A stretch of 64,000 nt of DNA. Source: Monoplex corrugatus. Its lineage: Eukaryota; Mollusca; Gastropoda; Littorinimorpha; Ranellidae. The translations under genes and the position numbers were made by a program. Below, piece by piece: positions 44,755 to 55,094 of the stretch; position 1 is the stretch's first letter, and each line of letters begins with the position of its first letter. The stretch covers positions 55,786,405 through 55,850,404 of the forward strand of contig CM060312.1 of assembly GCA_030674185.1 (NCBI GenBank), read 5' to 3'. The notes beneath the pieces were generated by a model that saw only the letters and a program-made list of their open reading frames with translations, did no database searches and was not told where the DNA came from.

Positions 44755-44844
<90 letters not shown>

Positions 44845-44845
44845 C
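44474..44845. repeat. Compound microsatellite: AT, CA, GT, CAGA, GATA, GT
   Basis: In order: (AT)n 44479-44505, (CA)n 44513-44532, (GT)n 44537-44588, (AT)n, (CAGA)n/(GATA)n 44653-44725 and (GT)n 44757-44843. Adjacent CA and GT tracts can pair as a hairpin. Confidence 0.97.
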
Positions 44846-45600
44846 TTCAATACAGGCAATTAGTCCAGTTTACAATATGGGTGTGCGTTTGAACTGATAA
44901 GGCAGCTATTGTCCTGAACATATCTTAATTGTTGCTGGTAGCTTTCTTTTAACGAGCGGGCTACCCCTACATACTGAAAACAGTCAGTACAAATCCAAAG
45001 ATAATGGTCAAGTCATACGCGTACAATGAACATTTTTCCTGGTAATATATGATTACAAACCTTTGTTTGCCCCAATGTGAATAAAACGATAAAATACTTT
45101 TACCTCGGGAATGTATGGGCCAACCTGAATCAAATCTACCATATGTTCAACTTGTAAGTTAACAAATGCTTACACGCTCACAGTTTTACCATTATTTATC
45201 TCACCTAAACCCAATCGTACTAATAAAACTATTCTTGTTGTTGTTGATGTTATTGATGTTGTCACTGTTGTTGTTGTCACTGCTGTTGTCATCATTGCCA
45301 CTGTTATTGTTGTCGTTGTCATTGTTATCGTTATCACCGTCGTTATTATTGTTGTTGTTATTGCAGTTGCTGTTATTTTTGTTGTTGTTATTATCGATCT
45401 AATTATCGTTGTCATTACCGCCTGTTGCCGCTGTTAATGTTGATCGATATTTCAACCTCTCAACGGGTCCAGTCAGTAAAAATTGGCAGTTGTTCTTGTA
45501 CTCTTTCAGCCAGTCCAATTTCGTATGAACACTCCCTAGCTTCTCCCCCTCTCTCTCTCCTTTTCACCAGCCCTCTCCCCTCTGAGGCGCTGCGAAAATG
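44846..45600. other. Intergenic sequence upstream of caveolin
   Basis: A GTT-rich trinucleotide stretch with imperfect TTGTTGTTGTC units fills 45233-45420. Otherwise nothing recognisable. Confidence 0.7.
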
Positions 45601-45639
45601 AATGGTCTCTGGGAAACGACTGTCGCTAAGCAAGGAGCT

Positions 45640-45647
45640 TATAAAAG
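45640..45647 (+). promoter_or_regulatory. Candidate TATA box of the caveolin gene
   Basis: TATAAAAG lies 261 bp upstream of the exon 1 ATG, in the sequence GGAGCTTATAAAAGCAAG. A transcript starting about 30 bp downstream would have a ~240-nt 5' leader without splicing. This is inference from motif and position only. Confidence 0.5.
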
Positions 45648-45907
45648 CAAGTATCTTGATTAATGGAAGAACTTTTGATAACAAATTTTGTTAAGGGGCA
45701 CAGTTGTACCGCTTCAGCTTTCGTAAAACCAAACACACTGCATTATAGCAAACGTATACTGCAGTATACTCAATGTTCGTTTTCAGTTAGAACACCTGCT
45801 ATTTATTTCTTCGCCTGTTGCACATTCTACCAAACAGGCCAGTGTTATTCTGTAAAACTGAGTGGGCATAGCAGATTGGTACAGGAAAATCATAGCACTC
45901 TCTCATT

Positions 45908-45967
45908 ATGCCTGCGAAACTGGACATGGTGAACAGGGATCCTAATAATCTGAATGACCACGTGAAA
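45908..45967 (+). CDS. cav: Caveolin exon 1
   Basis: Encodes MPAKLDMVNRDPNNLNDHVK, ending exactly at the donor GTAAGT. The ATG context is CATTATGCC, with TAG 12 bases upstream in frame. MVNRDPNNLNDH is the caveolin N-terminal conserved block. Confidence 0.88.
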
Positions 45968-48900
45968 GTAAGTACAGTCTTACATTTCTGTCTTGTTGTT
46001 TCTAAATGGTTCAGCAACTGGTCTCTAACTCTCAGATCTGATTGCTTGATGCAGTTAGAGAGAGAGAGAGACCCGAAGAGAGAGAGAGAGAGAGAGAGAA
46101 AGGAGAGAGGAGAGGAAAGAAAGAAAGAAAGAGAGAGAGAGAAGAGAAAGGAGAGAGGAGAAGAGAGGAAAGAATGAGAGAGAGAGAGAGAGAAAGAGAT
46201 AGAAAAAGAAAGAGAGAGAGAGAGTGTGTGTGTGTTTGATGCCACGGTAGCTGCAAAATAAGTGTGCAAAAACTATGTCTGATCTGCTACATACACATCT
46301 AAACAACAATGCTTGACTACAAACTGCAGACAAATCTATGATCGCGTGAAATAAATATATGTAGAATCTGATATTTCCTGAACACTATAAATCTTGTATA
46401 CATATACTTGATAACTGCATTAAAGCCCTTTAGTGTTTAAATTGCATAAACAGTCAGACACACACATCCGTAACTCTTTCTCCTCCTACCTTACCTTGAA
46501 AGCATGCAGTCGGCGATTGACTCGTTTTATGGTTTTTTTTCTTCTTTATTTATTTCTTATTTATAGTTTTTATTCTTTACTGTCCTCCATTTTTTTCACA
46601 AAGATGATACGATATCGATATTCAATTATTATCAAATATACTGTTTTACATTTGCTTTTATGTTACGTAACTGTTGTGATGAGCTTGGTAATGCAACTTG
46701 TCTATGTAGTTGATTGTTAGCTCTTTCGCTTCTTCAGTCGTTGCTTTATCGTTGTGACTGGCACGAACTGTCTCTTTTCTAAGTACTACGGCAATCTAAG
46801 TCTGAACATGAATCAACATCTTGAATCTGAATCTGAATTAACATCTTGCTCTTATCATGTTCGTCAACTCCAACCACCTTTACATTTCAAGGTTTTTATT
46901 TCATTGTTATAAACATTATTGCTCTGTTTAAACCCCAACCAACTGTGAAAAGTCGTATCCGGGCTACAACCATCTCAAAACGTACACAATACCTCTTTGA
47001 CCCTGAAAAAAAAAGACACCTGGAAAAGAAAATGTAATATAACAATGCATTTGCGCATATAATCTATGGATATGCCTCTGGCGCTGAGCATTTCACCCAA
47101 ACCATGGGGTTAAAAGAACAAATCTGAATACAAATGTAAACATGACAAAGAACACTAAAACATATATAAAAAGTGGCTAAACTACCTAAAATTACTTCTG
47201 CACATCACATTTCCGTTCAGCCAAAAATTCAGTTAATACATGTACTCGAATATCAATCCGAATACAAAGTATGCCTTTACAGAAAACACACAGATGACTG
47301 GACCAGCCAGACAAAAAATATAAAGATACCAGAGGAAGCAAAGGAGAAATGTAGAAAGAAAGAGTGATAGAAAAGAGGAAATTTCTTGCACAGAATTTCC
47401 GGAAGGTTGGGATACCGTTCAAAACAGTTCGTTAATTATTGTTTTTCATAGGGAAGTGTAAATTTCCCATGTGAAGGTTTCGTTTTGTGGACAAGGGAGT
47501 GGTTTGTTCCCACGAAATAATGCTCCTAAGTGTTCTTTTACAACGAAGACTACAATCCTGCAGTGTTTTAGCCCGCAGTCACTTTTTTTTACCGACTACA
47601 TCGTTCATGGTCCACAATTCCAACACGATTTGGACTGAAATGGATTCGACCCTTCAACTGTCCTTTGCGCTTATGAGTCCAGCACGTGGACTGTGAGACC
47701 ACGTTTTGTCTCTGTATCCCAATAAAAATACCCGTTTCTTGTACACATTCCCGGTATCACCACTACCCCCTCTTTCTCTAAGTGCACGCACGCGCATATG
47801 TATGGGTGTGCGCGTGCGCGAGCAGGCAACTGGAAAAAAAAATGTACAAGCCATGTTTTTGCAAAAACGCAGGAAGTATAGACACATTCGTAGAACAGAT
47901 ATCTGAACTGAAGTAAAATCATTTAGAATATTTTGATCCGAGTTGTAGTTTTTTGTTGTTTGTTTGTTTGTTTGTTTGTTTGTTTGTTTGTGTGTACGTT
48001 TGTTTGGTAATTTCTTTTCTTTCAAGCAATGTTTTCCAGGATGCACCATGAATGTCGTTTTGCCCACATTGTGCTGGCGTTATGGTGCTGCTGTCTGTAT
48101 ACCCTATATTCGGTGGGTGTGCTTGCTGAGTATTTCTACATTTCCATAAGCCTCCGAACCCTGAAATGGCTTAAAGGATCATTAACGTTTATATCTAAAT
48201 TTCTGCGTACTTGTACACGCAAAGGGGGATGGGATACTTTTCAGATATTAGGCACACTGCACTAACTACGTTGAACTGTGAGATCAGGAGAAATTTCAAC
48301 CCTATACCGACAACCAGACACTACTTAGGCAGAGTCAAACTGAGGCTTTCCGACTGAAAGTTGAACGGCCTGATCACCTGGATGTCGTGCCAGTCAAATT
48401 TGATTTTATTCGATACGTAAGTAGAGTAAATGCACATGCTGTTACACAGTCCCAATACAGGAAAACAAAGTTCATCTCCTTTGCATTGGTAAGCAACAAA
48501 CAGCTCTTCGAACTGTAAAAACGTACCCGCATTTACTCTACTTAGAAATACATCCTTGCAATCATTTTTCTTTTTATTAAAAAGAATTATTTGATAAGTC
48601 GCATACCCTACATTTTTACTTGTACTACAGTGTATATGAGATTATCTTTGCAGGCGTATGTCTGTGAAATATGAACGTACTTACAGGTCGCTTTCGAGGA
48701 CGTCCTGGCAGAACCTGATGGCGCTCACAGCGTGGACTGCGTGTGGAAGAACTCGTTCCGATGCTTCGAATGCGGCAAAAACTGCTGCTACAGCTTGTTG
48801 ACCCTGCTGTGCGGCATCCCACTGGCGCTGTGCTGGGGCTGTGAGTTCGCCCTCATCACCTTTAACCACGTGTGGCATGTCACGCCCTGTATGCGTGCCT

Positions 48901-49022
48901 TCATGATCAACTGTGGCTGCGCTCAGAAGTTCTTCGGCACGTGCATCAACTGCTGCCTGGCTCCCGTTTGTGAGGCGGCGGGTCTGTTCTTCAGCAACAT
49001 CGTCGTCAAGAACAGCAAGTAG
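45908..49022 (+). CDS. cav: Caveolin, two exons, 131 residues, cysteine-rich
   Basis: Caveolins are hairpin membrane proteins that oligomerise to form caveolae and bind cholesterol and signalling proteins. Exon 1 (45908-45967) and exon 2 (48687-49022) join in phase 0. Landmarks are MVNRDPNNLNDHVK (family: LVNRDPK-x-LND), signature FEDVLAEP (23-30), scaffolding segment DCVWKNSFRCFECGKNCCYS (37-56), hairpin LLCGIPLALCWGCEFALITF with the turn proline P65, and P87-C88 matching CAV1 P132-C133. C88, C98 and C110 align with the palmitoylated cysteines C133, C143 and C156 of CAV1. The protein is short (family usually 150-240) because the N-terminal extension is missing: TAG at 45893-45895 stands in frame before the ATG. 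Fifteen cysteines are unusual. An upstream coding exon cannot be fully excluded. Confidence 0.92.
46051..46235. repeat. (GA)n-rich stretch in caveolin intron
   Basis: GA repeats with AAAG interruptions, then a short (GT)n. It begins about 80 bp after the caveolin donor. Serine-rich and arginine/glutamate-rich frames here are artefacts. Confidence 0.95.
46925..47440 (-). repeat. Interspersed repeat family B copy (-), in caveolin intron
   Basis: Complement of the family landmarks: TTTAAACCCCAACCAACTGT, ATAATCTATGGATATGCCTC, CTACCTAAAATTACTTCTGC, TTAATACATGTACTCG and AGAGGAAATTTCTTGCACAG. The order is the reverse of the + copies in plexin introns. Confidence 0.8.
47955..47992. repeat. (TTTG)n microsatellite
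   Basis: Nine tandem TTTG units in the caveolin intron. Confidence 0.95.
48050..48395 (-). mobile_element. SINE family A copy (tRNA-derived), - strand, in caveolin intron
   Basis: On the - strand the head GACTGGCACGACATCCAGGT corresponds to GACCGGCGCGGTAGTCAAGT of the 50971 copy. The body GTTAATGATCCTTTAAGCCA, GGGTTCGGAGGCTTATGG and ACAATGTGGGCAAAAC matches the other copies. It ends about 290 bp before caveolin exon 2. Confidence 0.75.
48687..49022 (+). CDS. cav: Caveolin exon 2 with stop codon
   Basis: The acceptor is GTACTTACAG. It encodes residues 21-131 starting VAFEDVLAEPDGAHSVDCVW and ending FFSNIVVKNSK, with TAG at 49020-49022. FEDVLAEP, GIPLALCWG, the PC pair and the GLFFSN-x-V end are caveolin landmarks. 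Higher GC than its surroundings, as expected for a coding exon. Confidence 0.95.
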   Translation, partial: VAFEDVLAEPDGAHSVDCVWKNSFRCFECGKNCCYSLLTLLCGIPLALCWGCEFALITFNHVWHVTPCMRAFMINCGCAQKFFGTCINCCLAPVCEAAGLFFSNIVVKNSK

Positions 49023-50100
49023 GCTTGACGTCTTCCTGCAGACCCATCCATCAAAATGCGTATGTGTCTTCGACGATGTGTAGTTGCTATGGCTAGTGTT
49101 GACGGCACATGTTGTTACTACTGTTTATGTAAATAAGAAATATGAAATATGTGTGCATATTTTTTGTCAAATTATTTCTCCAATGATTTTCATGGTTTGT
49201 GTGTCCATATTTTCTTCTGTCTTCTTAGATGGCTAGATATGGCTGCCAGTTCACTAAGTTAATGCATTTCCAAACTTTTCAACACACTGATTATGTGGAT
49301 TATTTGTCCATATCTTTCGGTTTGTGCTGTTTTTCCTGGAATGTAAAAATGTATTTTCCTCGACTGACAAGAACATCAATCTTTTTAAAATGCAAAAGCC
49401 CACCGATGTTCCATTTTTATGTATGTTCTGGTCAGTCGTTTTGATGTCTTTACAATCTTAGTTACGTGTATTGAATTCTTTTAACATGCATTGTGTAGAT
49501 AATCGAAGTAAAATCACTTAATCAGACAACTGAGTTCCTAAGTATGAAAAATCAAAATTTCGAGAAATCATGCAGATCTTTTCTGAGTTTTAGCAGCTTA
49601 TTTAAGTTTGTGATTATGTTATTTCAGTCCACTTACTGTACCTGTCTTCCGTTTCGTAAGTTTCCTGTTGATTGTCTCTGACTTCTTGGTTTAATTATCA
49701 TTCTTTAGACTCACTATATCGAACTCTGCAAATCTTTCAATGCGCGAATGTCCTTGTCTGTTAATAAAATTTCTTATCACTTACATAAAAAATGTTTTCT
49801 CCCAACTCAAAGCATGTATGATACAGTCAGCATGTCAAGTTACTCAGTGTGTGTGGGATTTTACTTTGTTAACTCTTTAACTGTATTAGAGAAAAGGAAA
49901 AGATCTATCAGTATCACAAGTAGTTTGTGTCCTGAGTAAGTATAGGAAAATGTGTTGTATGTTGTTCAATGCCTATTACTGTTCTTTATATTTTTAAAAA
50001 GACGTGTATCAATACTCTGGTTTATCTATTTCAAGAAATTTGATATTTGTTTAGTGTTTGTATCTGTGACGGAGTTCGACAAAAAGCGATTCAAATAAAA
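49023..50100 (+). other. cav: Probable caveolin 3' UTR
   Basis: AT-rich with no coding signal. AATAAA occurs at 49763-49768 (TCTGTTAATAAAATTTC) and 50094-50099 just before the (GT)n tract. The first would give a ~760-nt 3' UTR. Confidence 0.5.
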
Positions 50101-50109
50101 ACTAAAAGC

Positions 50110-50110
<1 letters not shown>

Positions 50111-50186
<76 letters not shown>

Positions 50187-50285
50187 TGTGTGTGTGTGTT
50201 GTGTGTGGTGTGTTTGTGTGTGTGCTTGTGTGTGTGCGTGTGAGTGTGGTCTGCGTGTTTGTGTTTTGTGTGTGCGTGTGTGTGT

Positions 50286-50354
<69 letters not shown>

Positions 50355-50590
50355 TGTGTGTGTTTGTGTGTGGTGCTTGTGTGTGTGCGTGTGAGTGTGG
50401 TCTGCGTGTTTGTGTTTTGTGTGTGCGTGTGTGTGTGTGTATTTGTGTGTGCGTGCGCACGTGGGCATGTTTGTGTATTTTCTGTTTGTGTATATGTGTT
50501 TTTTGCGTGTGTATGTGTGTATGTGTGTGCGTGTATGTGGGTATGTACGTGCGTGTGACTGTGGTTGTTTTAGTGTGCATGTGTGTGCAC
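50111..50590. repeat. Long (GT)n cryptic microsatellite with internal duplication
   Basis: About 480 bp of GT repeats with TTTG and CGTG interruptions. A ~75-bp interrupted block containing GCGTGTGAGTGTGGTCTGCG occurs twice (about 50237 and 50388), so part of the tract was duplicated as a block. Confidence 0.95.
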
Positions 50591-51198
50591 GCGCACATGT
50601 AGCAGCTCTGTTATGATCGCCCTAGTTTATTGTTGTTCCATAATCCTGACCGTAATCCCGACGTTATAGAGGAGTGAGGTGGTTACAGTGAAACTTGCGC
50701 ACAACCATGTACACCCCTAGCCATGCACTTCTGACTTTTCCTGTCTGTCGCATTCTGAAAGTCATTTATTATCTACGCTCTTTTTTTTTTTTTTTACAAG
50801 AAAGAGAGAGGAGTGTTAGGTGAATTCATATCTAATTAGATTTTAAAATTTTCATAAATTTCGACAACTGGTATTAATAAAATCTTTAAGTCATCACTAA
50901 AATCGCTTCATTGACATCCTGACAATGTCTACAACGCCGCCTTTGCCCGTCCACCTTTAGATGTGCATATGACCGGCGCGGTAGTCAAGTGGGTCAATCA
51001 GAAGGTCTGGGTTCGATCCTGCTAGGAGGCCTCCCGCTTCGTGGGTAAACGGTGGAGGTCCCCCCCCCCCCTCTCAATCTCCCAGGTTAACTATGTGTGT
51101 AGATCAGCCAAAGCCTAATTCCCTTTCGTGTGTATACATCCAGCATGCACGCCATCAAATATGCACGTTATCAATGATCCTGTAAGTCATGCCTGAGT

Positions 51199-51771
51199 CC
51201 CTCTCCATGCTGCAGGCATGCCAGAACAACACGCCCCCCTCCTGTCTAGAGCTCTGCACCAGATTGCCACAACCAGAAGAGCAGTTCTGCAGTGGATTCC
51301 AGCCCACTGCGGAGTCTCCGGGGGGAATGAGCGAGCTGATATCCTTGCTAAGGAGGGAGCCAGAGAAGAACAACCTAACAACAACGTCAGCTACAGTGAG
51401 AAGAGGGGCATCATCAGGGCATTTTCCATGCCGAGACGACATAGGGATGACTACCACCTGTTGTCTAGAGAGCAGCAAGTTGCCCTGGTGAGGTTGCGCA
51501 CTGGTCACAATAGGCTGAACAGCCACATGTACCGCAAACTGAAGCTGGCGCCCTCCCCAACCTGTCACTGCGGTCAAGAAGACCAAACCACGGAGCATAT
51601 TCTCCAAAGATGTCCCCTTCACCAGGTGGCAAGACAGGACGTGTGGCCGACAGACACTCCGCTGACAACCAAACTCCATGGCTGCAGACAGGAGCTGGAA
51701 AAGACGGCTGCATTCATCGCCCGGAGTCAGATGATTGTGTAGCAGCGTACGCCAAGAAGAAGAAGAAGAAG
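51199..51771 (+). mobile_element. 5'-truncated non-LTR retrotransposon: RNase H end
   Basis: Open frame to TAG at 51740-51742 reads AVLQWIPAHCGVSGGNERAD, ILAKEGA, then the zinc-knuckle-like CHCGQEDQTTEHILQRCP (C-x-C-x8-H-x4-C). This is the C-terminal RNase H and cysteine motif of ORF2 in I/Jockey-type LINEs; NERAD carries the last catalytic Asp. The N-terminal RNase H residues are missing, and SLSMLQACQNN sits in another frame upstream, so the copy is dead. The 3' tail is (AAG)n at 51754-51771. ATGCCTGAGT flanks it at 51189-51198 and 51772-51781 (target-site duplication). Confidence 0.85.
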
Positions 51772-51791
51772 ATGCCTGAGTTCAGTGGCTT

Positions 51792-52341
51792 CATCATCAT
51801 CATGTGCCCTGCCGCACGGCCTTGGCGATCATGGCCCCGTATATGAATCTATCATTTGTCGCTGCAAGTCCTTCCTCCACTCTGTCTGTCTTCATCCACT
51901 GCACACGTCCGTCCAATGTTTTCTCCCTGGGTGTATCTGGTGATCTTTTTCTTTCCCTCCAACTTTCCTGTTGTGACCAGGTGCTCTAATTTCTCATGCC
52001 TTATAAAATGCCCTATAAATGTTATCCAAAACAAGTGTGACTGCCCGCGTTCAAGCAAACAGAAACCAGAAAAAACACGAAAGAAGAATACGAACGCGTA
52101 TTTAATACAACAAGACAAGACAGGCACACATTTTCGGCCAACTTACGGTTGATAAAGACCAGTTGGCCGAAAATTTGCGCCTGTCTTGTCTTGTTGTATT
52201 AAATACGCGTTCGTATTCTTCTTTCGTGTTTTTTCTGGTTCCTATAACTGTTGCTTGTCTTTTCCTAATCTTTTTCATTAAATTAATATTCTTCTTGTGT
52301 CTGCATCCTTCAAGACTGTCTCGTTCGTTTTCTGTGTTTTC
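51792..52341 (-). mobile_element. ~550-bp insertion with (ATG)n tail, containing a palindromic element
   Basis: Flanked by CAGTGGCTT at 51783-51791 and 52342-52350. On the - strand it ends GCAGGGCACATGATGATGAT, a simple-repeat tail like that of non-LTR elements, so it probably inserted in reverse orientation. It contains the family P fold-back at 52062-52242. Whether the fold-back belongs to the element or inserted later is not clear. No coding frame. Confidence 0.65.
52062..52242. mobile_element. Fold-back element (family P), 82-bp near-perfect arms
   Basis: The left arm 52062-52143 and right arm 52161-52242 are complementary at about 79 of 82 positions, with a 17-bp spacer. Arms include CAAGACAAGACAGGC and ATACGCGTTCGTATTCTTCT. 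Both ends of the spacer carry the GGCCAACT/AGTTGGCCGAAAA core. The flank 52026-52061 matches 16297-16332. Confidence 0.92.
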
Positions 52342-52465
52342 CAGTGGCTTACAGAAACACAGAAACATCCAACATGCACTACAATCAAAGACAGAGTACA
52401 CAGAATGTATAGCAACACACCACCTGCACAGTGTGGGCAAAACAAAATGCACACTCGATACGTAC

Positions 52466-53125
52466 TCTGTTGTTAAATGGCGTTTTTGTATCTGGCATAT
52501 GCTTTGTTGGACAAAGGAAAACACCAGTCCTATATACATATTCATTTTTGGATGTTGGTAATGGGTGGTGCAATACATTAAAAACATTCTTCATCATTTC
52601 GAACAAAATGTCTCTTTCTTTGTTTGCACAAAACTTTGTGTTAGCAAAGAATAGTTTTTCTCTGTTGACTACGCGATGATTTAAGAATAAAGATACCATT
52701 CTTTCCTTGATTCTTCAAAACTGTGTTTTTAACAATGAAATGATGTACTCAACTGACTGAACGATAATTCAAGAATGCAGACATAAAACACTTCTTTCAG
52801 TTTCAAATGAAATAAAAGATAAAAAGAAGAAAAAGGAGGGAGCTTAAATGTGGGTGCACATGATGGGTTGTGCCTGTAAACGGAGAGGTAGGTTAGTCTA
52901 AAGAGGCGTCAACTGGGCATACACATTCACGTTATGGTGAAAGTCAGGATACACACGAGGATTCAATTTCAGTGATGATATTACGATATCATTAAGTACG
53001 AGCTGTCAAATATTTTTAACATTAAAATCCAGATAGGTATCATTAAGCCTCATAGTCATACTTGTTTTACGATAAGAAAAATATTCAAATAACAAATGAG
53101 ATCGAAATATTGAAAAGAGATAAGA
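52466..53125. other. Intergenic sequence, no recognisable content
   Basis: AT-rich; no coding signal or repeat recognised. Confidence 0.7.
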
Positions 53126-53126
53126 A

Positions 53127-53212
53127 CAGAGAGAGGGACCAGGGAGAGAGAGAAAGAAAAAAAAAGAGAGAGAGCGAGGGAGAGACAGAGAGAGAGAGAA
53201 AGCGAGCGAGCG

Positions 53213-53283
<71 letters not shown>

Positions 53284-53305
53284 GGGACAGAGAAAGAGAG
53301 AACAA
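53127..53305. repeat. (GA)n and (GACA)n microsatellite
   Basis: GA tract to about 53250, then eight GACA units to 53284. Confidence 0.97.
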
Positions 53306-53382
53306 TATGAGGATGGAGCCTATCTCCTTTCTCTCAGAGCTTTACTTTCCCAAATTCGAACAAGATCGGGTTTTCATTCACA

Positions 53383-54450
53383 GCTGGGTTAACTGGTACG
53401 CTCAGGGGGTTTCTCTTCATCCAGACTCGATCCTGTGCAGCAGGACTTGAAGGCACCACATCAACCGAGCGTCATGTCATCTCTGCCCTTGCGGAAATGC
53501 AGACCTGACGGCCAAGTGCTTCAAGACACCGACGGTCTTCGATCTCCCTAGAAAGAGAAGACACAAGCCAGTTGAGTACCAGAGTAGATAGGCTGGTGAA
53601 TGATCATTCAAAAAACGCCTTTATCTGAAATATAACCTAGTATAACAATGAACGAGGAAAAAACCCAGTCCCAGACAGCCACTGTAAAACATAACATACA
53701 CGATTACAGAAACACCTCAATAAAAAAAATTATGTCATGGCAGATTCTACGACAAGTGTACTGTCCACTATCAAAATCTAAAAACTGCCTTTCATTCATT
53801 TGTATGATAACTGATTTGATGTTTCCCTTCTGCCCTAATCTTTCTTCATTATTATGTACCTGGCAACATTCAAAAAATTTCTAAAACGATCTCATAGTCA
53901 TATCGACGAAAGTCAAAGTAAAGTCACAACGAAGCCTTAGAGAATCCAGCCATCTTGCTCAAGCTATGAAATATCCAGGTCCGTGACCTTACAGTTAGAA
54001 CAGTCTAACCATAAACACTTTAAGACCAAATCAAATAAAACGAAATGACTAACGATAAAAAGAAATAGCTAAATGAAACTCAATATTCATGTTACGTTCT
54101 TTCCTTCGGGATGAAAAAAAAGCTTGTCTATGGTCAGTACAAAACTGAAATTGACTCGAACTGTTCCCTGATCGTACAGCGGTTAATCAAAATGCGAATA
54201 ATTCATATCAGTAACTAATAATAATCTTTCTCTTTTTTTAACTTGCCTGTGTGTAAGGGTGTGGAGGAAGGCAGTTGACATGCAAAGTGGAGAGGAAATG
54301 GATATAAAAATATTTGTATGGTATGCAACTGATATCAGAATTTTAATAATGAGGCCCGCAATTTGCATTTCGAAACGGTGCCTTCAACTCTGGCTGTACC
54401 GGATCGAGTCTGGATGAAGAGAAAACCCCTGAGCGCACCAATCCACCCAG
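53383..54450. mobile_element. ~1.07-kb segment with ~75-bp terminal inverted repeats
   Basis: The left end, 53383-53459 (CTGGTACGCTCAGGGGGTTT, CTCTTCATCCAGACTCGATC, ACTTGAAGGCACCAC), pairs with the right end, 54376-54450 (GGTGCCTTCAACT, GGATCGAGTCTGGATGAAGA, CCCCTGAGCGCACCAAT), with about 85% identity. The inside has no coding frame over 80 codons that resembles a transposase. It is probably a non-autonomous TIR transposon or two inverted copies of one repeat. No clear target duplication was found. Confidence 0.6.
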
Positions 54451-54667
54451 GCAGTCAGTTGAGTTCCGCGTTAGTGAGAGTGTGGTGTGGTAGTACCTGC
54501 AGCCTGCCACCATCAACTCTCATGACAGTTTACCGCTCCTAATCCTCAATATCTTACTGTCTACACTACACTTTTACCGATTTCTCCAGCGTGTGTCAAG
54601 TTCCGTTTTGAAAGCATTAACCGATAACATCAACGACAGAGTCTGCGGAGAGCTCCACTCGAACTTT

Positions 54668-54890
54668 ATTAGCCCTTTGTCTCCCGCACCCTGTCTACCA
54701 GCATCCTGCATTGTCAACCGTGCTAGCAAACCAAACACTCAACCCTTTGACTCCCCCAGTCAACCCTTTGACTCCCTCACACTATCCACCAGCTTCATGC
54801 AGGAAGCTGGTGGATAGGGTGAGGGAGTCTAAGGGTTCAGTTTTTGCAGTTGGTGGGTAGGACGCGGGAGTCAAAGGATTGAGGAAGTTA
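54668..54890. mobile_element. Hairpin MITE copy (family TTAA-h), best preserved
   Basis: The inner hairpin has arms at 54762-54796 and 54803-54837 (CTCACACTATCCACCAGCTTC against GAAGCTGGTGGATAGGGTGAG), 35 bp with two mismatches. The outer part pairs GTCTCCCGCACCCTGTCTACCAGC with GGTAGGACGCGGGAGTCAAAGG. Confidence 0.85.
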
Positions 54891-55094
54891 TTATTCGCGT
54901 TAAGCCGGCAGACAGACTGCCAGTTATAAGACTGGCCTCTGCTTCTGCCATCTGCTGAGTTTCAGTTTTGGTGACAGAGACATTACTGACCAATGAAAAA
55001 CTTGTAGACTTCAGTCATCAGATTCTTTTTTTTTTTTTTTTTTTTTTACCTTTGTGGAGTATTTTGTTTTCTTTCATTCTTTTTTTCATTCTTT

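Larger units (their letters stand above)
50971..52465 (+). mobile_element. SINE family A copy, + strand, split by two nested insertions
   Basis: The head has a perfect A-box, TAGTCAAGTGG (50982-50992), and B-box, GGTTCGATCC (51010-51019). SINE sequence runs 50971-51198, resumes at 51782-51791 and again at 52351-about 52465, where GCTTACAGAAACACAGAAAC and CCACCTGCACAGTGTGGGCA match the 3' half of the 55095-55483 copy. The joins are at two target-site duplications, ATGCCTGAGT and CAGTGGCTT. Confidence 0.8.

Noticed and set aside
45894..45907. Alternative caveolin acceptor (TCATAG before CACTCTCTCATT)
   Set aside because: No polypyrimidine tract precedes it (GGTACAGGAAAATCATAG), so the ATG at 45908 with a 5' leader is simpler, though a spliced upstream exon is not fully excluded.
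45799..46333. Serine/leucine- or arginine/glutamate-rich frames on both strands
   Set aside because: Translation of the (GA)n tract in the caveolin intron.
50026..50602. Long histidine/threonine- or cysteine/valine-rich frames
   Set aside because: Translation of (GT)n/(CA)n. The same applies to 699-1191, 9431-9795, 35224-35643, 37252-37782, 44299-44859, 61556-61835 and 62062-63011.
50971..51025. Genuine tRNA gene (perfect A- and B-boxes)
   Set aside because: The sequence continues into the SINE body shared with other copies, and no convincing acceptor stem or anticodon arm is formed.
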